Shown here piece by piece: positions 36,925 through 47,610 of a DNA stretch of 64,000 bases. Numbering within the stretch: the first letter of the stretch is position 1; the number at the start of each line of letters is the position of its first letter. The notes beneath the pieces were generated by a model. The model had not been told where the DNA came from. It saw nothing but the letters and a program-made list of their open reading frames with translations, and searched no databases. Made by a program: the position numbers and the translations under genes. The stretch comes from Blastobasis lacticolella (Eukaryota; Arthropoda; Insecta; Lepidoptera; Blastobasidae): positions 568,001 through 632,000 of the forward strand of contig LR990056.1 in assembly GCA_905147135.1 (NCBI GenBank). The letters are read 5' to 3'.

Positions 36925-37080
36925 TAAGAGTTGCCGTGTTATAAATATAATAATGGAAAATGCTGCTCATTTTCCAGCTTGCGAAGACTAGATCTTTTGC
37001 CTCGAAAACATTAGTAGCCTTGTACGATACCCACGAGTGTAAGGGGTTGGTGCTCTACTCTGCAGGTGACACACGGCCAG
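36925..37080 (-). mobile_element. Retroposon family X, partial
   Basis: Only the part from TAATGGAAAATGCTGCTCAT to GGTGACACACGG is present; the front containing the GCAGGACTTAGGGC block is missing. Confidence 0.65.
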
Positions 37081-37734
37081 CTATATCAGTATACCAGTGT
37101 TTAAAATACAAACTCATCAAACACGAGTGTAAACAAGCTACGAGAGCCTCCAGTCCCAGCACCGCATAAGTTATTCAGAAACGGATTTCGGCACATCCTT
37201 CCGGCTCGCTAGTCTGTCTTCAAAAATTCATAGATGTGCGCTAAAACTCTACTAGACTGAGTAAGGCTGGAACACGTATCATAAGAGTTGAATTTGTTAT
37301 AAGCGCGATGGAGGTACTGGCCCCGAGCTCTACAAGGCGGGCCTGTTTTGAAGAGGGTCCGTTGGGATGCGAAAATCCCGGAAGATTGATAGATGTTATC
37401 ATTTTTTTGGGAGATGTGTCTAGCAGTGGATGATGTCTTAGTTTTTTGTTTACTTTTTCTTAATTTTTTATAAGAGTCTAGCGATGGATGGAAGGAACCC
37501 ACTTTTAGATAGAAAGATATAAAACGTAATGTTTATTTTACAATTTCCACAATTTAAATAAACTAAATATTTCTTACTAACTTGAATTGGGTTTAATATA
37601 AAATTATTTAGACATAGACATAGACAGTATTTTATTCGGATCCTCGGACCTTAACGATAAATTATATATTTATATTAATTAGGTTTATAACTTGTTTTAG
37701 GAAAGTGTTAACTGCTGCCCGTAACACACTGATT

Positions 37735-37905
37735 CCCGATTGCACTAAACTTAGGCGACCCCTAGGTAGATGATTGAAGATCGCCTAAGCGTTTAGGCGT
37801 CACAAAAGTCGGTAAGTTAAGAGTGACTAAGCGAGTTTTGTAGTGGTGGTCTATATAAATCAACTTAGGCGTCGCCTATAGTTATTTCTTCTCTTATAAG
37901 TTTCG
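37735..37905. repeat. Half copy of the MITE at 58367-58664
   Basis: Starts with CCCGATTGCACTAAACTTA GG, the same terminal repeat as the element at 58367, then AGGCGACCCC and TTAGGCGTCGCC variants. The opposite end is missing. Confidence 0.55.
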
Positions 37906-37994
37906 GGCATAATTGTAGTGCCATGTTATTTTATAAGCGTACCTCTTGCTGTTCGAGTTCTGTCTAAGATCCTGTCATGCCGCTCTGAGTAAGA

Positions 37995-38345
37995 CGTAGT
38001 ACACTAACCGATGCTCTTTTGGTAAGAGACACATTGCGAGGAAACCCGCAGGTTACATATTCAGGCGACTGAATAAGTAACGAAATCCAATCTGATTAGG
38101 TTACGGAAGTCTACTGTACAGATCGCGCCAAACTTCTAGAGGCCTCTGAAGTTGGCGCGAGCCGCGTCGCAGTAGCACAAAATAGGTGTCAGCGTGGTGA
38201 GACGGGTGGCAACTTCAGAGGCGTCTAGAAGTTTGGCGCGATCTGTACTACTAATTTCCTTATCTGTAAAATCCTGGATCATGGTCCTGGAAGACCCCGG
38301 GCCAACACGTGCAAAAACACAAGAGATATTTGATGACCTGAGGGT
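37995..38345 (+). mobile_element. tRNA-derived SINE, family 2, interrupted
   Basis: ACACTAACCGATGCTCTTTTG, GCGAGGAAACCCGCAGGTTA and GGTTACGGAAGTCTACT precede an insertion at 38116-38248; CTAATTTCCTTATCTGTAAA ATCCTGGATC and GGAAGACCCCGGGCC follow. Confidence 0.7.
38116..38248. mobile_element. 133-bp MITE with 38-bp terminal inverted repeats
   Basis: Arms 38116-38153 and 38211-38248, starting GTACAGATCGCGCCAAACTT, match in reverse complement with a single mismatch. TACT flanks both sides (38112-38115, 38249-38252), a possible 4-bp target duplication, and the insert splits a SINE. Superfamily open. Confidence 0.7.
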
Positions 38346-38605
38346 CGTCTCGGTTCAGTTCAGTTCAGGTGGTTCAGTTGGTCATAACATGCCGCCGGAC
38401 TGCCACGCAGAGGTCCCGGGTTCGATTCCCGGCCGAGCAGAAATTGAATTTTAATTTCTGTTACGGGTCTGGGTGTAGTATGTATAATAAGTATGCATTT
38501 ACTAAAAATTTTACTATACATATGTAGTTTATCAGTTATCTAACACCCATAACACAAGCTTTGCTTATGAGGCTAGATGGCGCTGTGTGAATTTGTCCTA
38601 TCATC
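38335..38605 (+). mobile_element. tRNA-derived SINE, family 1
   Basis: GGTGGTTCAGTTGGTCATAAC and GGTCCCGGGTTCGATTCCCG head, TTTCTGTTACGGGTCTGGGTG body and TGTGTGAATTTGTCC end. The front carries a small GGTTCAGTTCAGTTCAGG expansion at about 38351-38368. Confidence 0.83.
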
Positions 38606-38850
38606 TTAATTACTATATTATCTATTATTGACGGCAAGGTGGTTATTTTTATTTTTATAGGTACAGGTTTTACCTTCAACATGTTAATTAGTTTCAAAGG
38701 CAATGTTGATAGCGTTCGAACTAGCACCGCTCGCAGCGAACTTCGATAATTAAACTATGTAATTACCAACCCTGCCCTCACACTTTTAATAATTACGCCC
38801 TTTAAGCCAAATTGCTTTCAATTTAACATTTTCGTCTGCAACATGTGCAA

Positions 38851-41155
38851 TAGGGTGTCCCGAGAATTTTTTTCTTGGATTTTCTTAACGCAAGACCTCT
38901 TAAAATTTGCGTAATTGATAGCAGATTACCATAATAATAAAAATAATAAAATAAAATTTGATCTTCAGGGTTCTACCGATCTTTGAAGTTCTGAAAAATT
39001 ATGATATTTCGCTACTCCAGATTTCAGCTTTATATTATATCTCTTTCTTGTTTTTCTTAACTCAAGACCGGTCAAAAGTTGCGTAATTGATCGTAGATTA
39101 CTTAAATAACTCTAAAAAACAAATAAAACTATACCTTTAGGGTTCTACAGATCGGCAAAGTTTTGAAAAATTTACAAATTTAAGGTAATATTTCGCTATC
39201 CTATTTTAAACGTAAATATAAAAAATATTTAGTTATTATTTTATTAAGTTGTAATACAAACACGATATTTAGATTTTTATGCAACAATATGTTATCGGCA
39301 ACCTCGAATTAGCAGATTGGGACTAGCAAATTCAAAGTCGCAGGTAACTTGGTACGTTTCAACTTGTTTCGAGGATTTTGTGGCTTTTGGACTTTACTCG
39401 CTAATGTTTTTTCGAATTCAAAGTACTACTTTTACACTGTAGTTGCGATACAGTGTAAAAGTAGATTTTGTGACTTTATTTGAATAATAAGTTCGAGACG
39501 TCGTGAGGCACTTCCGCTATATTGAGAACATACTTAGAATTTGACGATCGGTAGCGCTATTTTATTAGTCAAGAACAACTTGAAATGGAAGTACCGATAA
39601 TAGAAAGAATATATCCAATTCAGTAATACTTATATGGGACTGTTTCAGAAAATATCAACAATATTTGAACCCAAAGCTTCCATTCTAATCTATACTAATA
39701 TAATAAATGAAAAGGTTTGATTGTTTGTTTGTATTGATACGCTCAACAATTACTACTTACTACTATTTAAAAATTCTTTCAACTATAGAAAGCTGCATTA
39801 TCAGGGGGTTACATAGGCTATAGTTCATCCCGAGATTCAATGTGGTTGCCACGGGAACGGGTCCGGAACGTTCTCATCTAATTTTGCGCAGACGAAGATG
39901 CGGGCAAAAAAGCTAGTCGAAAGTATGGCCAAATTATCTAATTCCTGAAATCATTTGACCACGAAAAGTGGATGGATTCCTACCTCAATTTGAAAAGATA
40001 CCGCAAAAGCTAAAGAAATTATGTCTAGTTTCAAAAACGAATGACGTAACGAGTGTAGTTAGAGTTATCTAAGAAGCTTTTAGACTTCTTCTTAAGTGTA
40101 CTTCATATGAATCTTGTTTGTATTTGAGCTTGAAACCTAAGGAAGTTCTCATCAATGAGAGAAGTTTAATGTTAGGAAAATGGTAATGAGTAGTATTGAT
40201 TAAAAATAAAGGACTAGATTGATAAAAAGACAGCATAGGAAAATTGAAGCCTCGAATCGAAACCGATTCTGTTTCTGCAAATTGTGATTAGTGCTTGAAT
40301 CTTTCTCAGAAGTATGTTCCAAAGGCATCCCCGACATAAACGACCTCGAGAGAGACACAACTGACTTCAACAGCGAATAGAAAAACATTAAGCAAAGCCA
40401 ACTAACAAAGTAGCTAAGCTCTGTTACAGATAATGTTTATCGATGCGATTTGCTGCTGCTGTTTTGCCTGACATCCTCTTGGTTTCTACTAAAGATTTAA
40501 TTTAATAATAGTAAAAGCTAGAAAAGCTAAAAGTAGCACTAAAATCAGTATAAAAACTTTTAAATTTAACTTATCTGTTGAAGATTACACATAAATTATT
40601 GTGTGACAGGGAAATCCGCAACGCCGGTTGTTCACTGCACCGCCGATTCTTCAGCATCTTTCTAATGACGACTTTTAAGTCATGGCAAAAGCTTGGAAAT
40701 TGTTGACTATCCTTGTTATACACAATCTGTGGTAACATAGGCCTCTCATAGTGTTACTGTGTTACTGACGCTAATGCTTGAGATGGCTGTATTGGACTAT
40801 GCAATCACGGACAAAATCCATAATTTTTGACTCAATAACAAGCAAACTAAAATAAAAAATGTTCTATTTATTATATGCTCTATTTTGAATATTCTATTTT
40901 TTATGCTATATTTCTTTAATTTTTATATTTTAGTATAAAATAAGCTTGAATTTGTATTATTTTAAGCCAGCGGAAAAATTTTGTAAAAATTTAAAATTCC
41001 CAAATTTTGAACGTTCGGTAGAGCCCTCAAGATTACACATAATTCAAATATTTTTACATTTTTCATAATCTGTGTTAAATTACGCAAATTTTGATACCTC
41101 TTGCGATTGTGTAGCTTGAAATATTTTTTTTCTCATACATGGACGGGACACCCTA
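38851..41155. mobile_element. 2.3-kb hAT-type non-autonomous transposon
   Basis: Perfect 12-bp terminal inverted repeats TAGGGTGTCCCG (38851-38862) and CGGGACACCCTA (41144-41155) are flanked by an exact 8-bp target duplication ATGTGCAA (38843-38850, 41156-41163), which fits the hAT nTnnnnAn preference. Subterminal sequence is repeated: two tandem diverged copies on the left (about 38868-39015 and 39050-39190, each with AAGACC, TTGCGTAATTGAT and GGGTTCTAC), and an inverted version on the right (about 41000-41115). No transposase frame is present, so it needs an external enzyme. Confidence 0.85.
39690..39920 (+). mobile_element. Helitron-like short element inside the hAT element
   Basis: It starts TCTATACTAATATAATAAATG and ends GATGCGGGCAAAAAAGCTAGTC, the usual TC start and CTAG-type end of lepidopteran Helitron derivatives, without target duplication. 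It contains CCCGAGATTCAATGTGGTTG as in 35475-35655. Confidence 0.6.
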
Positions 41156-41464
41156 ATGTGCAATTATGGTTGGGTTGCGGTCATTAAACTGCTTATAAAT
41201 GAAACTGTTCAGTTATTCAGTTCTGTGTAAAGGTTCAGTGATGAATTGATGATATATAAAGTACCGTCTTCTTCTTATCGAGTCGATGGACTAAACTCTG
41301 ACTTATACTTTATTCGCCTAGTATTCGGCGACGGATACAGCATTTGAAATGGCCTCGAACAAGTCCTCCATGGTACAAGTTTTAGGGCACGCCGAGCATG
41401 AAACGAGGTGGTCCATAGTTTGCAGAGATATGCCACAGTCGCAAAGTACCGTAAGAACTAACTA

Positions 41465-41790
41465 CTCGTGCACGAGAGCCCGGGGTCCGCCTTGACCATG
41501 ATCCAGGATTTTGCAGATCAGATAATTACAATGGAGCGACAGCCATCTGACCTCCGTGACCCTGCTACCAAAGAAACCTCACCATCTTAGATCATGGTTA
41601 CACATTCTGTCGCCTGAAAGTGTAGGTTTCATCACGATGTTTTCCCTCACCGTAAGAGCATCGTTTAGTATTCAACTAATGTACATAACTCAGAAAACAG
41701 TCATTGGTACATGGTCGGAGCGGGATTCGAACCCGGGACCTCTGGCTTACGAGTCGAATACTCTAACCACTCGGCCACCGACGCTCTCAA
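41465..41790 (-). mobile_element. tRNA-derived SINE, family 2
   Basis: Minus-strand head with the B box (GGGTTCGAATCCCGC at about 41724-41738) and A box (GCCGAGTGGTTAGAG), body and tail to CGCCTTGACC/GTGCACGAGAGCCCGGGG. Well preserved. Confidence 0.85.
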
Positions 41791-41859
41791 TACGCGCTGT
41801 ATACGATTACCTGCGCGAAATCCCCTCCACTGCCATTTGACACGTCTCTTCTTTCGTGA

Positions 41860-41972
41860 CGCGGGTTATACCAGAAGTTCATAGTTGGTGCCATAGTAAA
41901 CGTTTTTTGTTATCACGAGCGTAAGCATAGGGTACCATTTGCTATCATCAATTTGAAATCATTCTGTACAAT
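41860..41972. repeat. Repeat shared with 60215-60400
   Basis: TTCATAGTTGGTGCCATAGTAAACG, TTATCACGAGC and CATCAATTTGAAATCATT match blocks of 60215-60400 in part in reverse complement. Confidence 0.45.
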
Positions 41973-41974
41973 AT

Positions 41975-42105
41975 TGCAAATTCAACTAATGTACATATAC
42001 ATAATACTCAGAAATGAGTCATTGGTGCATGACCGCAGTGGGATTCGAACCCGGTACCTCTCGCTTACGAGTTGGATACCTTAACTACTCGGTCACCGAC
42101 GCTCC
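41975..42105 (-). mobile_element. tRNA-derived SINE, family 2, head fragment
   Basis: Only the tRNA-like head and first body codons are present: GGATTCGAACCCGGTACCTC (B box) and GGATACCTTAACTACTCGGTC (A box) on plus. Confidence 0.75.
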
Positions 42106-42714
42106 TCAGCTACTTTTTCGATTACCTACCTAATTTAGATAATGGTATGGGCCAATCACTAACCAGATTACTCACATCAGAGGGCCAAGCCAATTTGCTT
42201 TCATGACATTTTTTACTTACATTCTATAAACAGATACAGCACCACATACTTGTCGGACCCGGTGGCCAAAACTGGAACTAAGTGTCACCATTGTGAAATA
42301 TCATTTTGTCGTCAATTTACTTCGTCAACAGCGACACCGTCGCCGGGCTAGATACGTTTGTGGGACTGTACGATTTTCTTGAAGGACATAATAATTTGTG
42401 GTCGATTCGTTCCTCCGTTTTGAGGAGTCATCGTTTTACTCGAATGCTCATATTGCTTAGTGGACCATGTGGGTAATACAAAAGACAATTTCTCTTTGAA
42501 ATCTGCTGAAGCGAAATGATTGGAGTTATGTCATAGGTACGAGCACGTTAGAGATATAAACGACGTTTGAGGTAGTGTAGTCGGTCCCCTTGGGTCGGAG
42601 TTTGTGCTCAACATCTATCGATACTATAATGAAATAAATAATATATTGTTTGTAAAATAACTAAATATATTGAAGATATTTCAGATAAAAATGTCGGGAT
42701 AGGATTCTGGGACG
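42106..42714. other. Unassigned intergenic DNA
   Basis: No gene or repeat border recognised. Confidence 0.5.
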
Positions 42715-43025
42715 TAACTATGATCAAAGAATTTTTTTAGGAATTTATTCTGTCTTTTTGTCTATCTATTCGTGTCTACACACGAACTACTGAACTGATT
42801 TTTAATCGGTTTGGACAGTTTGGTAGCTTCCAGTCCAGGTTACAATCTCAGATATGTTTCATCTAATTAGGTTAGGTAGAATCAGAGATGCACCTTCACC
42901 TCCCCGTAGTACTAGCATTCACACAATACCAGGTCATTTAAAATGGTAATACTCGTATGGGCGAAAGATCAACTGTCTTAAAACTATTTCCACGCGGACA
43001 AACTCGCGGGCAAAAGTTAGTAGAA
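42715..43025 (+). mobile_element. Helitron-like 3' fragment
   Basis: CACACGAACTACTGAACTGATTTTTAATCGG and CACGCGGACAAACTCGCGGG CAAAAGTTAGTAG are typical of the lepidopteran Helitron end. Confidence 0.5.
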
Positions 43026-43440
43026 ACCTACAAATCAACATACGTTCCATAATATTGGTAGGCATAGATTTAGTCGAGGTTTCACAGCCCGACAAAATCA
43101 AATGGGCGTTGGTCTGTGGATTTAGGGTTGCCCGGATCTCTAACTATGCTAAACCCTACCCGTACATAATGAGAAATCTAACCTACCGTAGCAATGCAGG
43201 AATATGTGATGATACGTCCAAAAAGGGTAATTTACTCCTTTACATAAATTGAAGCTGCGAAACCCTTGTGCGAAATATAAACTTGCAAACAGCGGTTTGG
43301 TTTCAAAATTCGATTGACCCGCGATCCTGTGCTCGATCAAACTTAACCTATATCAGGCTATCAATGACCTGTAAAGTTTACTATCAATGACCTGTGAAGG
43401 TTACATAGTTTTTTTATTGGACTAGCCAAGCATTTTTTTT

Positions 43441-43690
43441 GACGACCTGAGTGGTTCAGTGGTCAACATGCCAGTCAGCCACGCAAGAGGTCCCGGGTTC
43501 GATTCCCGGCCGGGCAGAAATTTAAATGATGAATTTTAATTTCTGTTACGGGTCTGGGTGTTCTATGTATAATAAGTATGTATTTAAAAAAAAGTATATA
43601 TGTAGTATACCAGTTAGCTAGGACCCATAGCACAAGCTTTGCTTAGTTTGGGGCTAGATGGCGCTGTGTGAATTTGTCCACGATTATTTA
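43441..43690 (+). mobile_element. tRNA-derived SINE, family 1
   Basis: Best-preserved copy: GACCTGAGTGGTTCAGTGGTC, GGTCCCGGGTTCGATTCCCG, GTTACGGGTCTGGGTGTTC, GCTAGATGGCGCTGTGTGAA, then a TTTATTTTATTTT tail. Confidence 0.87.
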
Positions 43691-43704
43691 TTTTATTTTA
43701 TTTA

Positions 43705-43961
43705 TTTATTTTACCGCCATCTCACGTGGTGGTAAGTGACGATGTGGCCGATGATGGAGCATGCTTGTCTAGGGACAGCCTGTTCACTCTAGCCTTGAAG
43801 GCGTCTAGAATATAATGATTAGAGAACACACTCACGGGTAATGCGTTATATTCCTTGGCCGTACGCATTATAAAAGTTGAACCAAAGCGACTCGTGCGGA
43901 TAGCTGGAAGATCCACAACATAAGGAGTTGCTTGCGTTCGACTGCAGATTTTTGTTGACAA
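43705..43961 (-). pseudogene. LINE reverse transcriptase C-terminal fragment (family V)
   Basis: Minus-strand codons read PYVVDLPAIRTSRFGSTFIM, RTAKEYNALPVSVF and NHYILDAFKARVN. It is truncated on the 5' side at about 43930 and sits directly downstream of a SINE. Confidence 0.75.
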
Positions 43962-44139
43962 GTGGCTCCGACGCGTCTTCGGTCCTTTTTGTCTTACTTA
44001 TAAACCTTCCTCTTGAATCACTCTATCAATAGTTAAAAACCGCATTAAAATCTGTTGCGTAGTTTGAAAAATCTAAACGTAAATAGATACATAGGGCAAA
44101 CGGCGGGAAGCGTCTTTCTTTTAATCTAGGTAAAGATTG

Positions 44140-44300
44140 GTGACGTATTGCGTATGCCTCAGGGATACGTGAGAAATAGGTACCTAAACCGGCCGATATC
44201 AGGAAAGATGACCCAAGGGAGACCCAAGGAGCGATGGATTGACGGCGCCGAGACGGATCCGAGAGCTAACGGCTTACGACGCGAGGATGCCCATTACCAG
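44140..44300 (+). pseudogene. RTE-type LINE 3' fragment (family Z)
   Basis: MPQGYVRNRYLNRPISGKMT, then GRPKERWIDGAETDPRANGL and RREDAHY. Cut off by the family W tail that follows. Confidence 0.72.
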
Positions 44301-44304
44301 CTAA

Positions 44305-44400
44305 GGTTTTTTTATACCACTATGGTGGCAAACAAGCTTACGGCCTGCCTGATGGTGAGCAGATGACGTTTGCAATACCAGGGGCATCACCCACGCGCTG
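44305..44400 (-). repeat. LINE family W 3' tail
   Basis: TTTTTTTATACCACTATGGTG, GGCCTGCCTGATGGTGAGCA and ACCAGGGGCATCACCCACGC are the reverse of the family W 3' end, with the T run marking its tail. It probably inserted into LINE Z. Confidence 0.68.
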
Positions 44401-45099
44401 TCGACCTTGTAAAAACCTTTAGCGGAGAAAAATCAAGTGTTTTCAAAGTTGTAGGTATATATCGCAAAATTTAATAAACCGCCGTCCACGTTGCTCATAT
44501 TTCCTACATATTTAAACATTTAATATTTTATTATATACCTTTATTATTTATTATTATATACCTACTTAACATCGTTTTTCCAAAATATATATTTAAAATA
44601 CTTCAAGTAATTAAAACAATAATGTACGTTAAATAATATGTTAAACGAAGTTGTCTACATTTCTTGTCGTGGTAACCTATAATTAAGGCTGCACTTAGAA
44701 AGAAAAACTATTTTAGCTATAAGATGCTATAACTTTGTTAGTGTAAGTCTTGTTGGTTGTCCTAAAAAAAAAAAAAAAAAAAAAAAAATTGAAAGTCTAT
44801 GAGAAGTGAATCTAGGATTGGCCGCTTGGATGTGCAACCCTCAGCAGTGGGCTTTATTGGCACTAGAACTCAGATTAAAACGTTGTCTAGTCCTATTTTA
44901 AAATAATGTAATTTATATATAATATTCTATTTATTTACATTAACTCTTGCGGGCTACTTAAATCGCTTTCGCGGTCGACCTCTTGGCCATCCCCGGCCTA
45001 GATGTTAACAGATAGTAAAATACTGTATTAAAAGTCTCACAAAATCGCAATCGCTTGCTAAAAGTAACTTGTTTTGAGTTATGTAGGTAAATTTGTTCA
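44401..45099. other. Unassigned AT-rich DNA with a poly(A) run
   Basis: 25 consecutive A at 44764-44788 could be a retroposon tail, but no source is identified upstream. Confidence 0.4.
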
Positions 45100-45180
45100 A
45101 TATCAATGTATGTGTAACCATGATTCAATCTGGTCAGGTTCCCCTGCTAACAAGGTCACGGAGGTCGAAAGGTTTTCCTC
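45100..45180 (+). mobile_element. tRNA-derived SINE, family 2, body fragment
   Basis: TGTGTAACCATGATTCAATC TGGTCAGG and GGTCACGGAGGTC only. Confidence 0.6.
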
Positions 45181-45379
45181 GGAATATCGCATAATTGCCT
45201 ATTATACTTACTTTTATGAACTTATTAATAGACACCGCTGTGCCATCGATTTTCCCTGACCTATATACCTACTGTTGCAGAAAGCTAACGTAAGCGGGTC
45301 ATATTTTTGAACTGCAAAGAGAAGAGACCCTTTTACACGATACGATAGTGTCTTTATTTAAAGCCATCGATGGTCAGTT

Positions 45380-45500
45380 ATACCCATCATCATAATTATC
45401 AGACCCACTATCAGACTTGATCCTTCTACATTGGTGTAACTTTTGCCATAACCACCACGCTTGGCAAGCGGGTTGCAGATGGCAGTGTTAAAGTTGACCA
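45380..45500 (-). repeat. Retroposon family X, diverged fragment
   Basis: CCATCATCATAATTATCAGACC, TTTGCCATAACCACCACGCT TGGCAAGCGGG and GTTAAAG follow the family X order with many changes. Confidence 0.45.
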
Positions 45501-45529
45501 CAGGACAGTTACCCCGTAGGTAACATATT

Positions 45530-45940
45530 TCCTGGGTACCGATTCTGGTGTGCAATGCAGTTGTTATTATGTTGCAATGTAACTGTGATGTTACTATAAC
45601 TACGTCGAGGTATCGAGTCAGTCCCAGCATCATCCCAGTTAAATTGCAGTTAAATCATTGTTTGACCTTTGACACGTGTTCGTTGACAGTATTGAAGGCA
45701 GTTTGACAACTTAGAAAGATGCAACTTAGTAATTTATTTGTTTATTGGAGTACAAACAGCTATATAAAACCATAATGCAACTACAGTACCAGAAAACGAA
45801 TTGTGGAAAAGTCCGAACACATGAAAGTTGCAACTCAACATCAATCATTCGGATAACAATCACACGTTTGACATGCGATGCAATTGTAATGTTACTGCAA
45901 CTGAGACGATTTCCGTACCAGAATCGAAGCCCTGTCTGCA
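45530..45940. mobile_element. Possible MITE with short inverted ends
   Basis: CGATTCTGGT near the left end and ACCAGAATCG near the right end are inverted, and GTAAC/GTTAC blocks follow on both sides. Borders and target duplication are unclear. Confidence 0.3.
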
Positions 45941-46009
45941 TGACGGGCTATGTCGCGCGAGATTTAGATTTGTGTCTTGCTTACTTCAAAGTTTTAGGTC
46001 GTAGAAGTA

Positions 46010-46115
46010 TCACATCCCAAAACAGTCCGCTGAAGAACTTAGACCCTCTCCCACGAAATGGATTTAGCAAGATATTATTTAGGTTTTTGCCTTAATCTAC
46101 ACACTTGGTAGGCGG
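46010..46115 (-). repeat. Retroposon family X, fragment
   Basis: CATCCCAAAACAGTCCGCTG AAGAACTTAG and CTCTCCCACGAAATGG, followed by CTACACACTTGGTAGGCGG. Confidence 0.55.
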
Positions 46116-46198
46116 AGAGGCCAATATGTGTGTGTAAATAAATATATTTCATTTCATTTCAAAACGCTCCGATCGAAAGAGATTCGAAAGCCCGTCAT

Positions 46199-46240
46199 GC
46201 TACGGGCACAATACACTACTGTAGTGTATTGTGCTACGGG
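46199..46240. repeat. Short palindrome flanked by 8-bp direct repeats
   Basis: CACAATACACTAC (46207-46219) and its reverse complement (46221-46233) are separated by one T. GCTACGGG flanks the palindrome on both sides (46199-46206, 46233-46240). This looks like a transposon collapsed to its two joined ends. Confidence 0.6.
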
Positions 46241-46689
46241 TGGATATCTACGCAGGTCGTAGCTGGTCTACGGCATTAATTCGCGCGACAAGACGACCTG
46301 CACCTGAACGACGGTGGCCACTTTCCATCAGGACCGTATGTCCGTGTTCCTCCCTAGGCCAAAAAAAAACCGTACGCTTACGCACTGCCCCTGTACAAGT
46401 ATGCAATAATACAGATCTGAAAAATCTCGGACAGATCTCGGAATTAGTGCTTAACCTGTCCGCGGGTTGACTTGGATGTGGGTAGAGTTGACCCCTGAAA
46501 GATAGAAATAGAAATTGTACTGTGGTTACCTCGGGAAGCGTTTTCTCGGAAGGTCGAATGCGTACTGCCGAGGCGACAGCGAAGTAACGCGAACTTTGTG
46601 AAAACAAACTTCTTTAAACGTATTTCGGTGGCCGCGTGGTTGATATTAGCTACTCTAATCTCGTAACTAGCAGAATGTAACAGTATCCG

Positions 46690-46965
46690 CTTATCATCAT
46701 CATCACAGCCCGTAACAGTACACTGCAGGACTTAGGGCCTCTCCCACGAATGGGTAGGTTATTGCCATAATCTTCACGCTTGGCAGGCTTGGAGATCGCA
46801 GTGTTATAAATATAACAAAGGAAAACGTATCTGCCCATTTTCCAGCCTACAGAGACTTTAGAACTATTGTCTCAAAATCATAAGTCGCCTTATACGATAC
46901 CGACGAGTGTAAAGTAAAGGGTTGGTGCTGTTTTACTCTGCCGGACACCACACGGTATCCGTTAA
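46690..46965 (-). mobile_element. Retroposon family X
   Basis: TCATCATCATCACAGCCCGT AACAGTACACTGCAGG to CTGCCGGACACCACACGG in order; orientation minus. Confidence 0.76.
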
Positions 46966-47132
46966 TAATAATCTTAAATTAATAAGCCGAGCTCTTGACA
47001 AAGCCTTGCAGCGAGACAAGTCTCTTTGAGAGGATTTGTCGAGCGGCTGGCACCCCGCTAACAGCCAGAGAGCTGTAAACTACTATGTATTTTATAGTTC
47101 CGTTTTAACATCGGATATTCTGTTACGGGCTT

Positions 47133-47460
47133 GAGCGTAGGTCCGCCATGTACCAATGTCTCTATTCTGAGTTATGTACATAAGTTGAACATTAACCGAT
47201 GCTCTCACGTCGTGAGTGTGAATGTTTACCATGATTACCACGGTTACCAAGATCCAATCAGGTTCCCTTGTAAACAGGGTCACGGAGGTCAGATGGCAGT
47301 CGCTCCACTGTAAATATCTGATCTGCCAAGTCCAGGATTAAGGTCAAGGTTGACCCCGGGCCCTCGACCCCGGGCACAACCGGGACATAAACGCCAAGAT
47401 GATCCTGTAATCCTCTCGCTTACGAGTCGGATACCTTAACCACTCGGCCACCAACGCTCC
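47133..47460 (+). mobile_element. tRNA-derived SINE, family 2, with its head inverted
   Basis: The body and tail (CGCCATGTACCAATGTC to ACATAAACGCCAAGATGAT) read on plus, but the head (CTCTCGCTTACGAGTCGGAT ACCTTAACCACTCGGCCACC) follows at 47410-47460 in reverse orientation. Confidence 0.75.
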
Positions 47461-47494
47461 TCTCCACCTTACAGAATACGCAGCTAACAATATT

Positions 47495-47610
47495 ATTTTA
47501 AATTGTATCGTGTCCCTGTGTCTCCTGCGCGTGAGTAAGGTACTCCATAGGGAACCGTGGCTTTTGCAGTGGGAGCTTAGTAGATTTTTGCTGCCAGAGC
47601 AATGTTTACA
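47495..47610 (+). repeat. Retroposon fragment (family U)
   Basis: TATCGTGTCCCTGTGTCTCC, GTGAGTAAGGTACTCCATAG GGAACCGTGGC and TTTTTGCTGCCAGAGCAATG match the copies at 3055 and 3715. Confidence 0.6.

Noticed and set aside
41700..41790. Minus-strand tRNA gene with a perfect B box
   Set aside because: It is the head of SINE family 2, with body and tail attached as in a dozen other copies.
46248..46607. 119-codon minus-strand gene
   Set aside because: It overlaps a LINE-like CCACTTTCCATCAGGAC fragment and shows no motif, splice signals or codon pattern of a gene.
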